Shown here: in pieces, positions 1 to 9,989 of the stretch
Position numbering within the stretch: position 1 is the first letter of the stretch
Layout of the letters: each line of letters begins with the position of its first letter
From: Argyresthia goedartella
Lineage: Eukaryota; Arthropoda; Insecta; Lepidoptera; Argyresthiidae
Reading direction: 5' to 3'
NCBI GenBank assembly: GCA_949825045.1
Contig: OX463815.1
Location: forward strand, 15,741,231 to 15,805,230
Length of the DNA stretch: 64,000 nucleotides
Program-made: the position numbers and the translations under genes
The notes under the pieces: generated by a model
Seen by the model: the letters and a program-made list of their open reading frames with translations, nothing else
Database searches by the model: none
Told to the model about the DNA's origin: nothing

Positions 1-1000
1 TCAAACGATATCGAGTTACACGGGTATTGTGACGCATAGCAAATGCGTACGCCTGCGTAATTTATTGTAAACTTAAAAATAGATGGCCCATATCAAATAA
101 GTCTCGTCGCTGCAAAATCAAGATTAGTACCACACAACAAAGAGATTACATTGCCAAAACTGGAGTAGTGCCGAGCCCATTTGCTAGCCACACTGATGGA
201 AAAAGTACTAGAAAGTTTGAGAAACCATCGTATCAAGATGTATGGGTAGATTCGACTGCCGTCTTAGGCTGGCTTCAAGATCAGCCCCAGCGCTGGAAGT
301 AGTTTGTTGGCAACAGAGTGCAACAGATTACTCAAATTATACCCGCGTCATGTTGGCGGTACGTCAAATCTGCCGAAAACCCCGCAGATTGTGCTAGCAG
401 ATGGCTCAACGCTACACAACTACAAGATCATCCACTTTGGTGGCATGGACCGACTTGGCTAAAAGCCTTTGATGAAAAGCAAAGATTAAGCAAGACTTAT
501 TCGACTGATAAAGAGGCCAAGCCATTGAAAGCGACTGTACAGGCTGTAACAAGAAACAGCAATATCGTACTTGAGTTGTTAAACAAGTACAGCTCATTCA
601 TCAAGGTAGTACATGTGCTGTCGTGGATACGCCGATTCACAAGTCGTAAACAAGACAGAAAATATGAAAAAAATGAGATGATGAGAGACTTAGACAAACT
701 ACTGAGATGATTATAAAGGATGTTCAAGGAAGGGAATTTGACGGAGAGATAAATGACCTCTAAGACGGCAAACAAGTGTCACCCAAAAGCAAGATTTTGA
801 GTCTCACACCTTTCCTCGATGAAAAAGGCTTGCTCAGAGTTAGAGGAAGAATGAAACATGCACACATTAATACAGAGATGAACATTCTGTAATTTTGCCT
901 CAAGAAAGCCGTTTGACGGAGTTAATTATTTTGCAAGCGCATGAACATACCTACCACGGCGGTGCTCAGATTACATTGTCATTCATAAGATGAAGCCGAA
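1..1000 (+). pseudogene. BEL/Pao retrotransposon pol fragment (RNase H tail into integrase N-terminus)
   Basis: The longest open piece is 318-710 (130 codons). It carries the SAENPADCASR signature followed by a tryptophan-rich W-x-G-P-x-W-L stretch, the region linking RNase H to integrase in BEL/Pao polyproteins. Upstream, around 245-300, an in-frame DSTAVLGWLQ block reads into a stop at 301-303, so the frame is broken. Downstream, around 780-1000, an integrase zinc-binding-like block (FLDEKGLLRVRGRMKHA) is interrupted by further stops. The element enters from left of the window and its LTRs are not visible. It is a decayed fragment with no coding future. A similar PADCASR signature closes the separate minus-strand BEL element at 26618-28909. 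Confidence 0.8.
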
Positions 1001-1029
1001 CGAAATCGCATCATTAGTTCCTTCACCAT

Positions 1030-1317
1030 AGGAGCGACAACAGCAAGCAACATGCTACTCAGTCTACGGAATGTTCAAAACACGTTATTAGATACTATCA
1101 CTGATCTACACCACGGTCGGTTCGATTACCATTTGTTAACTCCCGAGCAACTCATCAAGGAATTGACGACAATTGCAAAGATGTATCGCTGCCGTTGGAG
1201 AACCTCCACACAGAAGTGTACAAAATTTATAAATAACTACAACTAAAAACAAGACCTTTGGACGACGTACTTCTCTTTGAAATAAAACTCCCACTCATCA
1301 GTCGAGACAGTTATGAA
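1030..1317 (+). pseudogene. Envelope-like fragment of an insect endogenous retrovirus
   Basis: The open stretch at 1052-1246 (64 codons) contains NVQNTLLDTITDLHHGRF and a following LLTPEQL helix, which resembles the post-cleavage helical region of insect retroviral and baculovirus-F-like envelope proteins. After its stop, a second frame at about 1245-1317 continues with a LFEIKLPLISRDSYEI block that fits the same family, so one frameshift separates the two pieces. The fragment ends where the small inverted-repeat element at 1318 begins. It lies directly after BEL/Pao pol on the same strand and may be the env of the same degraded element with the integrase core lost. The family call comes from motif recognition only. 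Confidence 0.5.
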
Positions 1318-1416
1318 ATTAAAATGTTAAACAAGTTTAACCTCAAAACAAACGTGAAATCCTATACATTTTTTTTATAAACAAGTGTTAAACATGAGTC
1401 TAATTTTTTGTGGTAA
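1318..1416 (+). mobile_element. Small MITE, degraded copy of the 24558-24664 family
   Basis: This copy shares colinear blocks with the reverse complement of 24558-24664, including TTTAACCTCAAAACAAACGT, AAACAAGTGTT and the terminal TTTTTTGTGGTAA. Its right end (GTGGTAA, 1410-1416) is intact and its left inverted repeat is worn. It has no coding capacity. It truncates the envelope-like fragment, so it inserted after that fragment or at a breakpoint in it. Confidence 0.6.
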
Positions 1417-2264
1417 ATCTTACCGTTACACTCTAATTTTTGAGACGTCTAATCCATATTTGACTTCTAGAAGTGGCTAAAATTAGTGTTTAATTTTGCA
1501 GATTTTACTCAAATATGAAAGAAGTACTAAAATTGTGCCTACTATTGGTACCTATATGAGTACGTATGTAAATTCCTTCTTAGGATGCGACCATCGGACC
1601 TATATGTTTTTGATAATTTGATATGCAATTATGGCAAAGAATATTTAACTTATATTGGGTCAGAAAGCGTCCAGATTCATAGTTATCATCGATATTTTAT
1701 TCAAAATGAACATCGCTATTTTCGTCGACCGCTGGTCCGTAGCGGTTGCGGGCGTCAAGTTTGTAGCCGCTACGACTTTTCGTAGTCGTGTTTATAATGA
1801 CCTTTATACACGTTTTTCAACCGACTTCACAAAAGAGGTTAACAATTCTTCGGGATCTATGTTTTTTTATGTATGTTCATCGATTTCTCCAAGACGGATG
1901 AACCGATTTGGCAAATTGATATTTTTTAATTGAAAGGCTTCCCCTTCCAATTGGTCCCATTTTCATCAGGTCACGATCTAATGATGGGATCCTGGAAAAA
2001 TCGATGGAACTCTTCAAATATTATAGCCAGACCTCTAACTTTTTTTGTAATTTTCATAGTAAGTCGGAAATTTACTCTCGGAAAGCATCATTTTCTGAAG
2101 TGGAGCTGATGATGAAGATCACAGATGGCCACCGAAACCGCTTAATACAAGTTAGCCTACAGGTACATAGTAACTTTATTAAGGTTGTTCAATAATGTAT
2201 GCTCGTCTTAATGCATAATGATGAAATGAAAGTGATGGTGACGTAGGTACCAGGAGAGCTTTTC
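1417..2264. other. AT-rich spacer with a dispersed insect-type repeat
   Basis: I see no gene here. The stretch at about 1810-2030 (ACCGACTTCACAAAAGAGG, then ATTTCTCCAAGACGGATGAA and CTAATGATGGGATCCTGG) matches from memory a sequence scattered widely through lepidopteran genomes. I could not verify this by search. Short ORFs at 1585-1785 and 1655-1933 overlap in different frames and show no recognisable domain. Confidence 0.4.
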
Positions 2265-2318
2265 AACTAATTATCAATCTGATCTGATGCCATCATCAGA
2301 TCAGATTGATAATTAGTT
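2265..2318. repeat. Perfect 25-bp inverted repeat with a 4-nt loop
   Basis: Bases 2265-2289 and 2294-2318 are exact reverse complements separated by CCAT. The arm starts AACTAATTATCAATC and ends TGATCTGATG. A transcript of either strand would form a strong stem-loop. No ORF crosses it meaningfully. Confidence 0.85.
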
Positions 2319-2842
2319 CCTATGATCATGGAGAAATAGAGGGAATTCTTTAATTAATGAAGACACGTATGGGTATGTTTTGTAATCATTGGGTTTAATT
2401 GAAGCCGGTTTTTCATTTTTTTTTTATTAAATGCATTTATGCACCCATAATTTAATTGAAATTTTTGATATCCTTGTCTATAATAACAACAATATTACTG
2501 AAACACGCATTATAAACTCATGGATTACCAATGAATACTCCTATGATTTTGTACATGCCAACGACATGCACACAGCTTGCTTAGCAATTATTTTTGTACG
2601 CTACCGTATCGCGCTTACACCGTTACAGTGGAAAAGGCGGAAATTCTTAAAAAAATTGTTGAGACCAGCTGACTGTAAATGCGTTTATTACAAAGGCGTC
2701 TGGGTCTCGATGCCAATAAATGTATTTTTTGCATTTTTTATTCGTGCGGCACGCGAATAAATCAATTGATGGTACGCCAATTCAGGATTCCGGCGGAGTT
2801 ACGGGTTGAGCGGAGCCTTTGTGCATGTCCCCTTCGCCTGCA

Positions 2843-3140
2843 CATCTACATCAGCCATCCCAACTCCTGCACCAGCTGGAGTAGGAGGCCTGGGTGTACT
2901 AGGAGCTCGTGGGTGTTTGTTGTATCACTTAGGATAGCCATCCTGGTTTCTGTTGTGGATGGACATGCCAGTAGCATGTGCTTTACTGTTTCATCCACTT
3001 CCACGCATCCCCTGCACAGGGGGCTGTCCGTTGCACCTGTAATTGTCAATTGTTTGTTTAGTGTACAGTGGCCTGTAATAAGGCTTGTTAGTATATTTAT
3101 TTTACTGCGTGGCAGTCTTATTAAGTAATTCGTAAATGGG
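2843..3140 (-). pseudogene. Non-LTR retrotransposon RNase H C-terminal scrap
   Basis: The minus-strand ORF at 2846-3049 reads through LCRGC...ETVKHMLLACP, the C-x2-C...H-x4-C zinc-binding tail that follows RNase H in R1/jockey-type LINEs. The frame stays open upstream to about 3140, with a LITGHCTLNKQL block expected just before that tail. It ends at the TAG at 2843-2845. Only the last hundred or so codons survive. No catalytic RNase H or RT motifs are present nearby. Confidence 0.7.
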
Positions 3141-3165
3141 TTCTAGCATTTTTGTATGGAGACTG

Positions 3166-3312
3166 GCATACTCACTGTCAAAATCGTGATTTCTGCGGCC
3201 AGAGTCGAAACGGGTATCGATCGATAGAGTAAATTATTACAAACAAACATGTATCTTAAAGTATTTGTGAAACGATACACTTTGCGAAAAATCAGAGTTC
3301 AAATTTCAAAAA
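3166..3312 (+). repeat. Unnamed dispersed repeat, copy 1
   Basis: Colinear in inverted orientation with 18343-18505. Shared blocks include CTGCGGCCAG, GAAACGGGT, ATAGAGTAAATTATTA and AAATCTGAGTTCAAA-like sequence at the far end. It has no ORF. Ends and target duplications are not defined, so the class is unknown. Confidence 0.6.
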
Positions 3313-4393
3313 ATAAATGGCGTCATGAATGACCTACTCCGACATTTTCTTATTATGCCTGTTTCACACTAAATGTATGTGATAATACTCTGATAATAGA
3401 TAAGTTAGCGAATGCAACTTGGAAACGGGGGCTGTTCTGTCTCGGCGTTTGCGTTTAAACAACAGCAGTTCTGAGCTGTCCTTATTGAAAAAAATAGTTC
3501 ATACTGACAAAATAGTTCACTAGTTCATACTGAACTTATTATAAAAAGTTAAATAAACGGAACACAGTTTAGAATACAAAACTTACATTCTTATATATAT
3601 ATGAACGAAACGAACACGCCCAACATTCCACCATCACTCTACGCAAACACTAGACAGTGGCAGACAACGTTGGATAAACGTTCCAACGTTGTCTGCCATT
3701 GACAATCAATCAAATGAGAGAAATAGGGAAAATATTGACTTGACGACGAGTGAGTATTCCTAAACAAAACAAAAATACTTAATACGCAAAGGAAAGAAGG
3801 TTATGGAATATTTAAGACTACCATGTAAAAGTGATGTTGAGAATAGAATTATTACCCTTCCAACTTGCGAGAACACGGAAAAAATAATGGTTGAGTACCT
3901 ACGAGATGTTCTACTTGGCTCTCGCTAGACCACCGCGCCTGACGCTAGGTAGACGCGTGCCAGGGGCAGGCGCCGAAGAAGCCAGCAGCTTCAGCACCGC
4001 AGCTGGTTTCGGAGTAGCCCCCTTATCGACACTCTGACCGGATGTTGGCCGCTCCATCCGGCATAGGTGGGAACTTGGTGGTGTGAACATGGAACTCTGA
4101 CATAACTACGCTCCTCCTTCTGTCTAGATTTGTCAGGAAGCAGCAAAACGATCCTGCCCTCAGTTGTCCAGCAATTTGTTTAGCAATATTTAGTGAAATA
4201 AGGTCGGCCACCACTAAACTAACCCACCCCTGGGATTAAAGTAACAATTAAACTTTGGTCTTAATCGTCGTAATAATCATCTCATCAACGACTTTTTTAT
4301 TCACTCCTATTAGGATCTAAAGTGCATTTACCCAACTTAGACTCCTTAAAAAAAACAGATAATTATTTATTTATTATTGCACTTATGTTGTGA
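3313..4393. other. Gene-poor spacer with one strong hairpin
   Basis: The hairpin at 3658-3698 is listed separately. A 63-codon minus-strand ORF at 4023-4214 has no domain I recognise, although its GC content is higher than its surroundings. The phrase CCCCCTTATCGACACT occurs at about 4018-4033 and again near 56570, which suggests a shared repeat. Confidence 0.4.
3658..3698. repeat. Hairpin: perfect 16-bp stem, 9-nt loop
   Basis: TGGCAGACAACGTTGG (3658-3673) is followed by a 9-nt loop and its exact complement (3683-3698). Pairing extends outward with one G:T pair. No ORF or terminator context is evident. Confidence 0.8.
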
Positions 4394-4397
4394 TGTG

Positions 4398-4646
4398 AAT
4401 TATATGTAGTGGCTGACAGTGGAGATGAAGGAAAGTCCAAGGATGTGCAATTATGATTTATACTCAGTTCTTACATAAAGTGACTTAAAATTAACCAATG
4501 TTAGAAAGCGTCCGATGCTAGGAGCGCTGGTAATAAAAGTGAAAAAAAAATATATGCTTAGTTTTACTATTTCTAAATTGAGGGCATCGACGATATGTGC
4601 CTAACTTTGTGTGTTAGGTATATGACGACGGTGGCTTTGTATTACA
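4398..4646 (-). repeat. Errantivirus 3' LTR
   Basis: 249 bp, identical by eye to 11570-11818 including a run of nine A. The TGTG target duplication lies just outside at 4394-4397. Confidence 0.93.
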
Positions 4647-4658
4647 CCTCCCTCCTTA
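4647..4658 (-). other. Polypurine tract of the errantivirus
   Basis: On the minus strand TAAGGAGGGAGG directly abuts the start of the 3' LTR, the expected primer for plus-strand DNA synthesis. Confidence 0.8.
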
Positions 4659-4668
4659 AGATGAGCAA

Positions 4669-6370
4669 CTATTTGCTGATGTCTACTGCAAATGTTGCGG
4701 CTCGATTGTCCTGTGCTAAGTTGAGATGCGATAAGGGAATATCAGCCTGAGTCGTTGATTCGCATTTGTTATTTACAATGTAAGCCTTTCTTCGGCGTAT
4801 AATGTAGACTGCAGTCAGTGCAGTTGCACCGATTAGTGCGATGACGTAGAGCGGAATCGTCGTATGATAGACGGAGGTATCTATTGTTTGTATTGTAATT
4901 GGACGCTCTGTTGCTAGCTGCGCTTGAATGTTATGCAGTTTGGATAATTCGATGGTAGTTAAATTATACTTTATTGTCTGATGTTTTCCGGCGATTGCTG
5001 GCCACGGAATGTTCATCAATTCAATCGGTAGTCCTTGAATCCTGTCTTCGACGTTGACTATTGTAAACTCCGGTGCCTTGATTCTGCAGTTGTGCGGGAT
5101 GCGAGCTAGATAAGTTCCTTCCAACAGCTGATGTTGTTCTTGTTTGCATATAAGTTGAATTTTGGTGGGCCTTGGAAACGATAAAATGTAGTTCTGGCTA
5201 TCCAGTTCCATAAGAGCTTCCTTGAACAGCGAGATAGGCGTAGGTTGACACGTCTCATCTATCTCCTGTAAATATATTAATCGATGGATGCAGTCCCGTT
5301 GCGTTCGTAGTTGATGGCCGATGTTCTGCTTGCAGATGTGCCATGCGTTGACCTTCGGGCATTCAGCCTCTATGTACACATACTCGTTTATATTGGATGC
5401 CATGAATGGATAGGATGGGAGGATGATATTATTATTCTTGTTGGGGATCGGACATAACTTATAGAGGTCAAAGGTTTTTTTGATAAATATTGGGAATTTA
5501 AGTACTATAACAAGTCTTGTGTCTGCAAAGTAGGTTCCTAAATTTATTATATCATAATAGTACCTTATGTCCAATGAAATGATCTGCTCTGGTTCATAAT
5601 AATTTTGCAACTTAAAGATGAGATCTCGTAATTGTTTAACTGATAAAACCGAATGATGCATAGAATTAGTACGACTAAATGCCAAAATATTCTCAAGTCT
5701 ATCTATTTCATTACATAAATCTTGAACCTTCTCGCCAAAAGCGACGAAAAAATGAACAAGATTTGCATGTCTCATATTTCGCTCGTTATCAGTAGCCGTC
5801 GAATTATTGATGGCTGAAAGAGCTATCTGTAATTTTGCCTGATTATTTTTTAGATCGGTAATTAGGTGGGCCTGTTGAGTGGTCATTTCATTGCATAGAG
5901 TAATGTGTTTAGTGTAGGTATCAGAAATACTTTTTTGGTTGTTATTCAAGACCTGGATAGCGTTTTCGAATCGGATAGCATCGTTTTGATCCAGATTGCC
6001 TGTGATATCTTTGATAAGAGCGCCTAAAGGGTTGAACAAACCTCTCTTGACTCGAGTGGCTAAAAATGTTTCAATGTGAGTAAGCGCTTTATCGAGTTTA
6101 TTATATAAATGTTTAATTTGAAACTTAAAGATTGACGTGTCATCACTAAGAGTGTTGGAAGTATATGTGTAAGTGTCGGATAGCTGAGTCTTTAAGTTGA
6201 AAATGGTATCTTTGATTTTACCTAAGTCTATTTCATGGATGAAAGTGTGGTAATGGGAAATTATTTTAGCGGTGCCTAGTTTGAATGGTAGTAGGCCCGG
6301 TCCATTACTGAGGTTGTCGAGTTGTATTTCTTGTACTTGGGCCGCGGAGGTCGAGATCAGTATTAGGGAT
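4669..6370 (-). CDS. env: Errantivirus envelope glycoprotein, coding exon of a probable spliced mRNA
   Basis: The frame is open from 6396 to the stop at 4669 and has no ATG near its beginning, so the region before 6039 belongs to the same protein. A good 3' splice acceptor on the minus strand (pyrimidine-rich, ending TTGTTACAG) places the exon start at 6370. The exon then encodes about 566 residues. It opens with a hydrophobic segment (LILISTSAA) that could be a signal peptide core. A furin-type RVKR site is encoded at 6043-6054 and is followed by a GLFNPLGALI fusion-peptide-like segment. A membrane span followed by RRRK lies near the C-terminus (about 4790-4880). Envelopes of this family mediate membrane fusion and are made from a spliced subgenomic RNA. 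The 5' donor was not located. Confidence 0.85.
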
Positions 6371-6407
6371 CTGTAACAACGGAACGGTTCTATTCTTTAG
6401 TGGCCGC

Positions 6408-9400
6408 TTAAGTCTTACTTGGGCCGCGGTTTTTTGTAGTGTAAATATGAATTGGTAAATTACTAGTTACTCTGTCAGACTTAAAGCGGGGGGCAAGTTT
6501 TTGTCGGGCTGCGGCGGGGTTTCGAACAAACACCTCTTGATTTGGTTCATATTGAATTTGGGGTTCCCGTGTCTCATTTATTCTATTAGTACATTTTTCT
6601 CGGTCGGCGAGCGACATGTTATGTATATGGTGGTAAATAGTTTCCATTCGTTCGCGATGGTCATTTATATATTGCTGCATTAATCTCTCTGTTAGGTTTA
6701 TATTAATAGGGTCTCGGGGATCAAAGTGGCCTGATATAACTTCGAAAGGTCTGCATTTTGTGAAACTGTGCACTGAGCTATTGTAAGCAATTAGTGCGTA
6801 GGGAATAAGATTTTTGGCGGTTTCATTTTTGTGTTTTACTTTAAGCAGCCGTAAATGTTCCAAAAGGGTAGAGTTGAAACGCTCTATCATCCCGTTTTGA
6901 TTTGGGGCATGGGGCATTGTAGTATTGTGTTCTATGTTGTGTAATTTCAAAAACTCTTTTACAATTTGATTAACAAACTCAGTCCCATTATCTGTTACCA
7001 AAGTCAAGGGATATCCGTGATGAGTAGCAAACTTCAAAAAAGCTTTAATGATACTGAGTCCAGTACAATCAGGGATGTGATATGCTTGCGCATATTTAGA
7101 GAAGGAATCTACGAGAGTTAGGTATTTTTCCTGTTCGATAGTAAGTACATCGGCGTGCGCTACTTCAAATGGCCTAGAGGGAGTTGGTACTATGTTGAAT
7201 TGAGGGCGTGGTGGGTTGCGGTCATATTTAGCGGTATTACACGTGTTGCAAGTACTTATGTATTTTGTAATCGTGTCGCGCATTTTTGGCCAGAAATAAC
7301 GTTTTGATAATGAAAGCAATGTCTCATTGATGCCTCGATGATTAGTTTTCCCTTCATGATATGCTTTTACTATAGATTGCTGCCTAAGGGGTAAGACAAC
7401 GTTCTCCAGTTCACATTTTACAAGGACCAAGTTCATGGCTGAGCTACCAAAAATACGTTGTATGATAGGAATTATGGTGTAAATTTTGTTTTCGGGGTTG
7501 ATCAAGAGAGCTGTGCGTGTATTGGGGTCTACATGATTTTGGATTGTTTTAGATAAACTACTTTCTAATCTTTGGTCGAATAAGTCAATTGAAGTCTTAA
7601 TATGACCTTCAAAAGGTTGCGTGACTGTAGGCCTGGTTCTAGGCGGGTGATTTATAATGTTCAACACAATCTGTTTTTTAAATTTATTCAAAGGGTCAGT
7701 GCTTATAGGGATTTCTAGTGTCGGATTTTCGGCGCTAGTGTGAGCGGTGGCTGTAGCTGAGGAGCTAGGAATAGGGTTGTGATCGGGTGCTGATATCGTG
7801 GAAGACGATGAACTTGTATTAATCTCCGAATGATTGACTAACAGTGACATATTCTCGTTGTTTATCTCGATGCGAGACAAAGCGTCTGCGTTTGTATTGG
7901 CCTTGCCTTTTTTGTAGACCACCACCATAGTGTAATCATATTCCGCTAACTTTAACCTCCATCGAGTGAGTCGAGAATTGGGCTCTTTCATGTTCATGAG
8001 CCATTGCAAAGGCTTGTGGTCTGTAATTATTTTAAATTTCCGGCCAAAGAGGTAAGGTCTAAAATACTTGGTAGCCCAAACTATAGCAAGCAGCTCTTTC
8101 TCAGTGGTGGAGTAATTCACCTCGCTGTCATTGAGAGTCCTTGAAGCATATGCTATAGGGTGGTCTACGCCCGTAGAACCTTGAGATAAAATCCCTCCTA
8201 GGGCGTAATTTGACGCGTCTGTAGTCAAAATGAATTCTTTTGAAAAGTCTGGATATACTAAAATAGGGTCATTTGTCAAAAGAGTTTTACAATGTTCGAA
8301 ACAATCGATGTAATCGGAATTGATGATAATTTTGGATCCTTTTTTTAAGCATGCGGTAAGCGGTTTCGTAATTTTTGCAAAATCTGGTATGAATCGACGA
8401 TAATAGCCCAGTAAACCTAAAAAACCTTTAATCTGTTTAGTAGTTTTTGGGATTGGGTACTTGCATATTGCGGCAATTTTATCTGGGTTTGGTTTTACGC
8501 CTTCTCGGGTAATAATATGGCCTAAATATGGGGTCTCGCGTTTTAAAAACTCTGATTTATCCATCTGAATTTTGAAATTGGTTTCGCGGAGTCGTTGGAA
8601 TACTTTCTTGAGGTTCACTATGTGTTCCTGGAGCGATGTGGAGTATACCAAAATATCGTCCAAGTAGACTATGGTATTTTCAACGCCTTGTAGGATATTA
8701 TCCATAACTCTCTGGAATGTTGATGGGGAGGTTTTTAAGCCCATGGGCATACGAAGAAACTCATAGTGTCCGCGCTCTACATTGAAACCAGTTTTGTGAA
8801 TGTCTTTTGGGTCCATCTCTACTTGGTAAAAACCGCTGGCCAAATCTAGTGTAGTAAAATACTGACACCTTCCCAGTTTATCTAAAATATCAACAATATT
8901 TGGTATTGGATATTTGTCCTCAACAGTCTTATCATTAAGTTTTCGAAAGTCTATGACTAGTCTCCACTTAACCTTTCCTGATGCGTCTGATTTTTTTGGG
9001 ACTACCCAAATAGGGGCACTCCAGGCAGAGGTAGATGGCCGAATAATTCCTTGTCTCAACATACTTTGTACCTGATTTCTAACTTCTTCTCTATGTATGT
9101 ATGGATATCTATAAGTTTTACTATGAACCGGGTTATCGTCAGTTGTATTAATCGAATGTTTAATCTGATTTGTGAACGACAATTGTTCGCCTTCCACATA
9201 AAAAACATCGGAGTATTCGCTGCATAAGTTTATCAAATTACATGATTCTTCATCGTTTAGGTGTCCAGTGCGCAAACGCGGTATGACTTCCTGTGACCGG
9301 GCATTGACACTTGAAAATTGCAAGGTTTGCTCATTGTATAGTTGTGCATGTACGGGTTCTGTTAATAATAAAATAATGTCATTCTGTGTTGGATTAGATA

Positions 9401-9989
9401 TTTCCACATATGCAAAGTTATTTTTAGATATTGAAATACACTCGTTGATGTTACAATTACAGATCATCTGTTCATCTATATGAATTTCACCGTTATTTAT
9501 TGTGGTCGGGACTTTTAGTAATTTTGATGACTGGGCCGGGATTATGTCCTCCAATAGTTGGTGACTTTCTGGTCCATGCATGTGAATTTTGTTATTCGCG
9601 AACTGGGTGCTAAGTATTCGACTTCCTAGATCGATATTCGCTTGCCACTGTTCAAGTAGATCGCAACCGATAAGGCCATCGAAATAATCATGAAATTTAT
9701 ACACGTATAGTTTTATTGATTTTGAGTCTTGGATTTCGTTAAAACAGGGGATAGTGACTGAATAGTTGTTCATGGTAGATGCGTGTATGTTGGTGACGAT
9801 AAATGGGTCATAATTAAGAGTCAAACCGGGAAAGTATTTATTTAAAGCCTCGGGACTTATGAAAGATTGATTAGCGCCAGTGTCCAGAAGTAACCTTAGG
9901 AGCGGGTTTTCAATCTGTATATAGGGCAGTTGCCGCTTGTTTTGTATATTTAACTCTATTCGGGGTAACTCCCCTCCGTATCTAAGGGA
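6408..9989 (-). CDS. pol: Errantivirus Pol: protease, reverse transcriptase, RNase H, integrase
   Basis: The frame is open for 1,193 codons from the slippery site at 9989-9995. The first ATG is only at 9824, downstream of the protease active site (LLLDTGANQS, about 9865-9895), so an ATG start would lose the protease. Domains in order are: protease; reverse transcriptase with YLDDILVY; RNase H with TTDASNYALGG and a TDHKPL block; an integrase HHCC zinc domain (HEGKTNHRG...CNTCNTAK); and the DDE core (ADVLTI, TDNGTEF, HAPNQNGMIERFN). No stop or frameshift is visible. It ends 38 bases from the env exon acceptor. It would be made as a Gag-Pol fusion and copy and integrate the element. Confidence 0.93.
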   Translation of the reverse strand, partial: SLRYGGELPRIELNIQNKRQLPYIQIENPLLRLLLDTGANQSFISPEALNKYFPGLTLNYDPFIVTNIHASTMNNYSVTIPCFNEIQDSKSIKLYVYKFHDYFDGLIGCDLLEQWQANIDLGSRILSTQFANNKIHMHGPESHQLLEDIIPAQSSKLLKVPTTINNGEIHIDEQMICNCNINECISISKNNFAYVEISNPTQNDIILLLTEPVHAQLYNEQTLQFSSVNARSQEVIPRLRTGHLNDEESCNLINLCSEYSDVFYVEGEQLSFTNQIKHSINTTDDNPVHSKTYRYPYIHREEVRNQVQSMLRQGIIRPSTSAWSAPIWVVPKKSDASGKVKWRLVIDFRKLNDKTVEDKYPIPNIVDILDKLGRCQYFTTLDLASGFYQVEMDPKDIHKTGFNVERGHYEFLRMPMGLKTSPSTFQRVMDNILQGVENTIVYLDDILVYSTSLQEHIVNLKKVFQRLRETNFKIQMDKSEFLKRETPYLGHIITREGVKPNPDKIAAICKYPIPKTTKQIKGFLGLLGYYRRFIPDFAKITKPLTACLKKGSKIIINSDYIDCFEHCKTLLTNDPILVYPDFSKEFILTTDASNYALGGILSQGSTGVDHPIAYASRTLNDSEVNYSTTEKELLAIVWATKYFRPYLFGRKFKIITDHKPLQWLMNMKEPNSRLTRWRLKLAEYDYTMVVVYKKGKANTNADALSRIEINNENMSLLVNHSEINTSSSSSTISAPDHNPIPSSSATATAHTSAENPTLEIPISTDPLNKFKKQIVLNIINHPPRTRPTVTQPFEGHIKTSIDLFDQRLESSLSKTIQNHVDPNTRTALLINPENKIYTIIPIIQRIFGSSAMNLVLVKCELENVVLPLRQQSIVKAYHEGKTNHRGINETLLSLSKRYFWPKMRDTITKYISTCNTCNTAKYDRNPPRPQFNIVPTPSRPFEVAHADVLTIEQEKYLTLVDSFSKYAQAYHIPDCTGLSIIKAFLKFATHHGYPLTLVTDNGTEFVNQIVKEFLKLHNIEHNTTMPHAPNQNGMIERFNSTLLEHLRLLKVKHKNETAKNLIPYALIAYNSSVHSFTKCRPFEVISGHFDPRDPININLTERLMQQYINDHRERMETIYHHIHNMSLADREKCTNRINETREPQIQYEPNQEVFVRNPAAARQKLAPRFKSDRVTSNLPIHIYTTKNRGPSKT

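Noticed and set aside
2431..2760. 109-codon plus-strand ORF
   Set aside because: AT-rich composition, no domain, and overlapped by another frame at 2679-3128 that is the shadow of the LINE scrap.
6501..6683. Plus-strand ORF inside the errantivirus
   Set aside because: Antisense shadow of the pol C-terminus.
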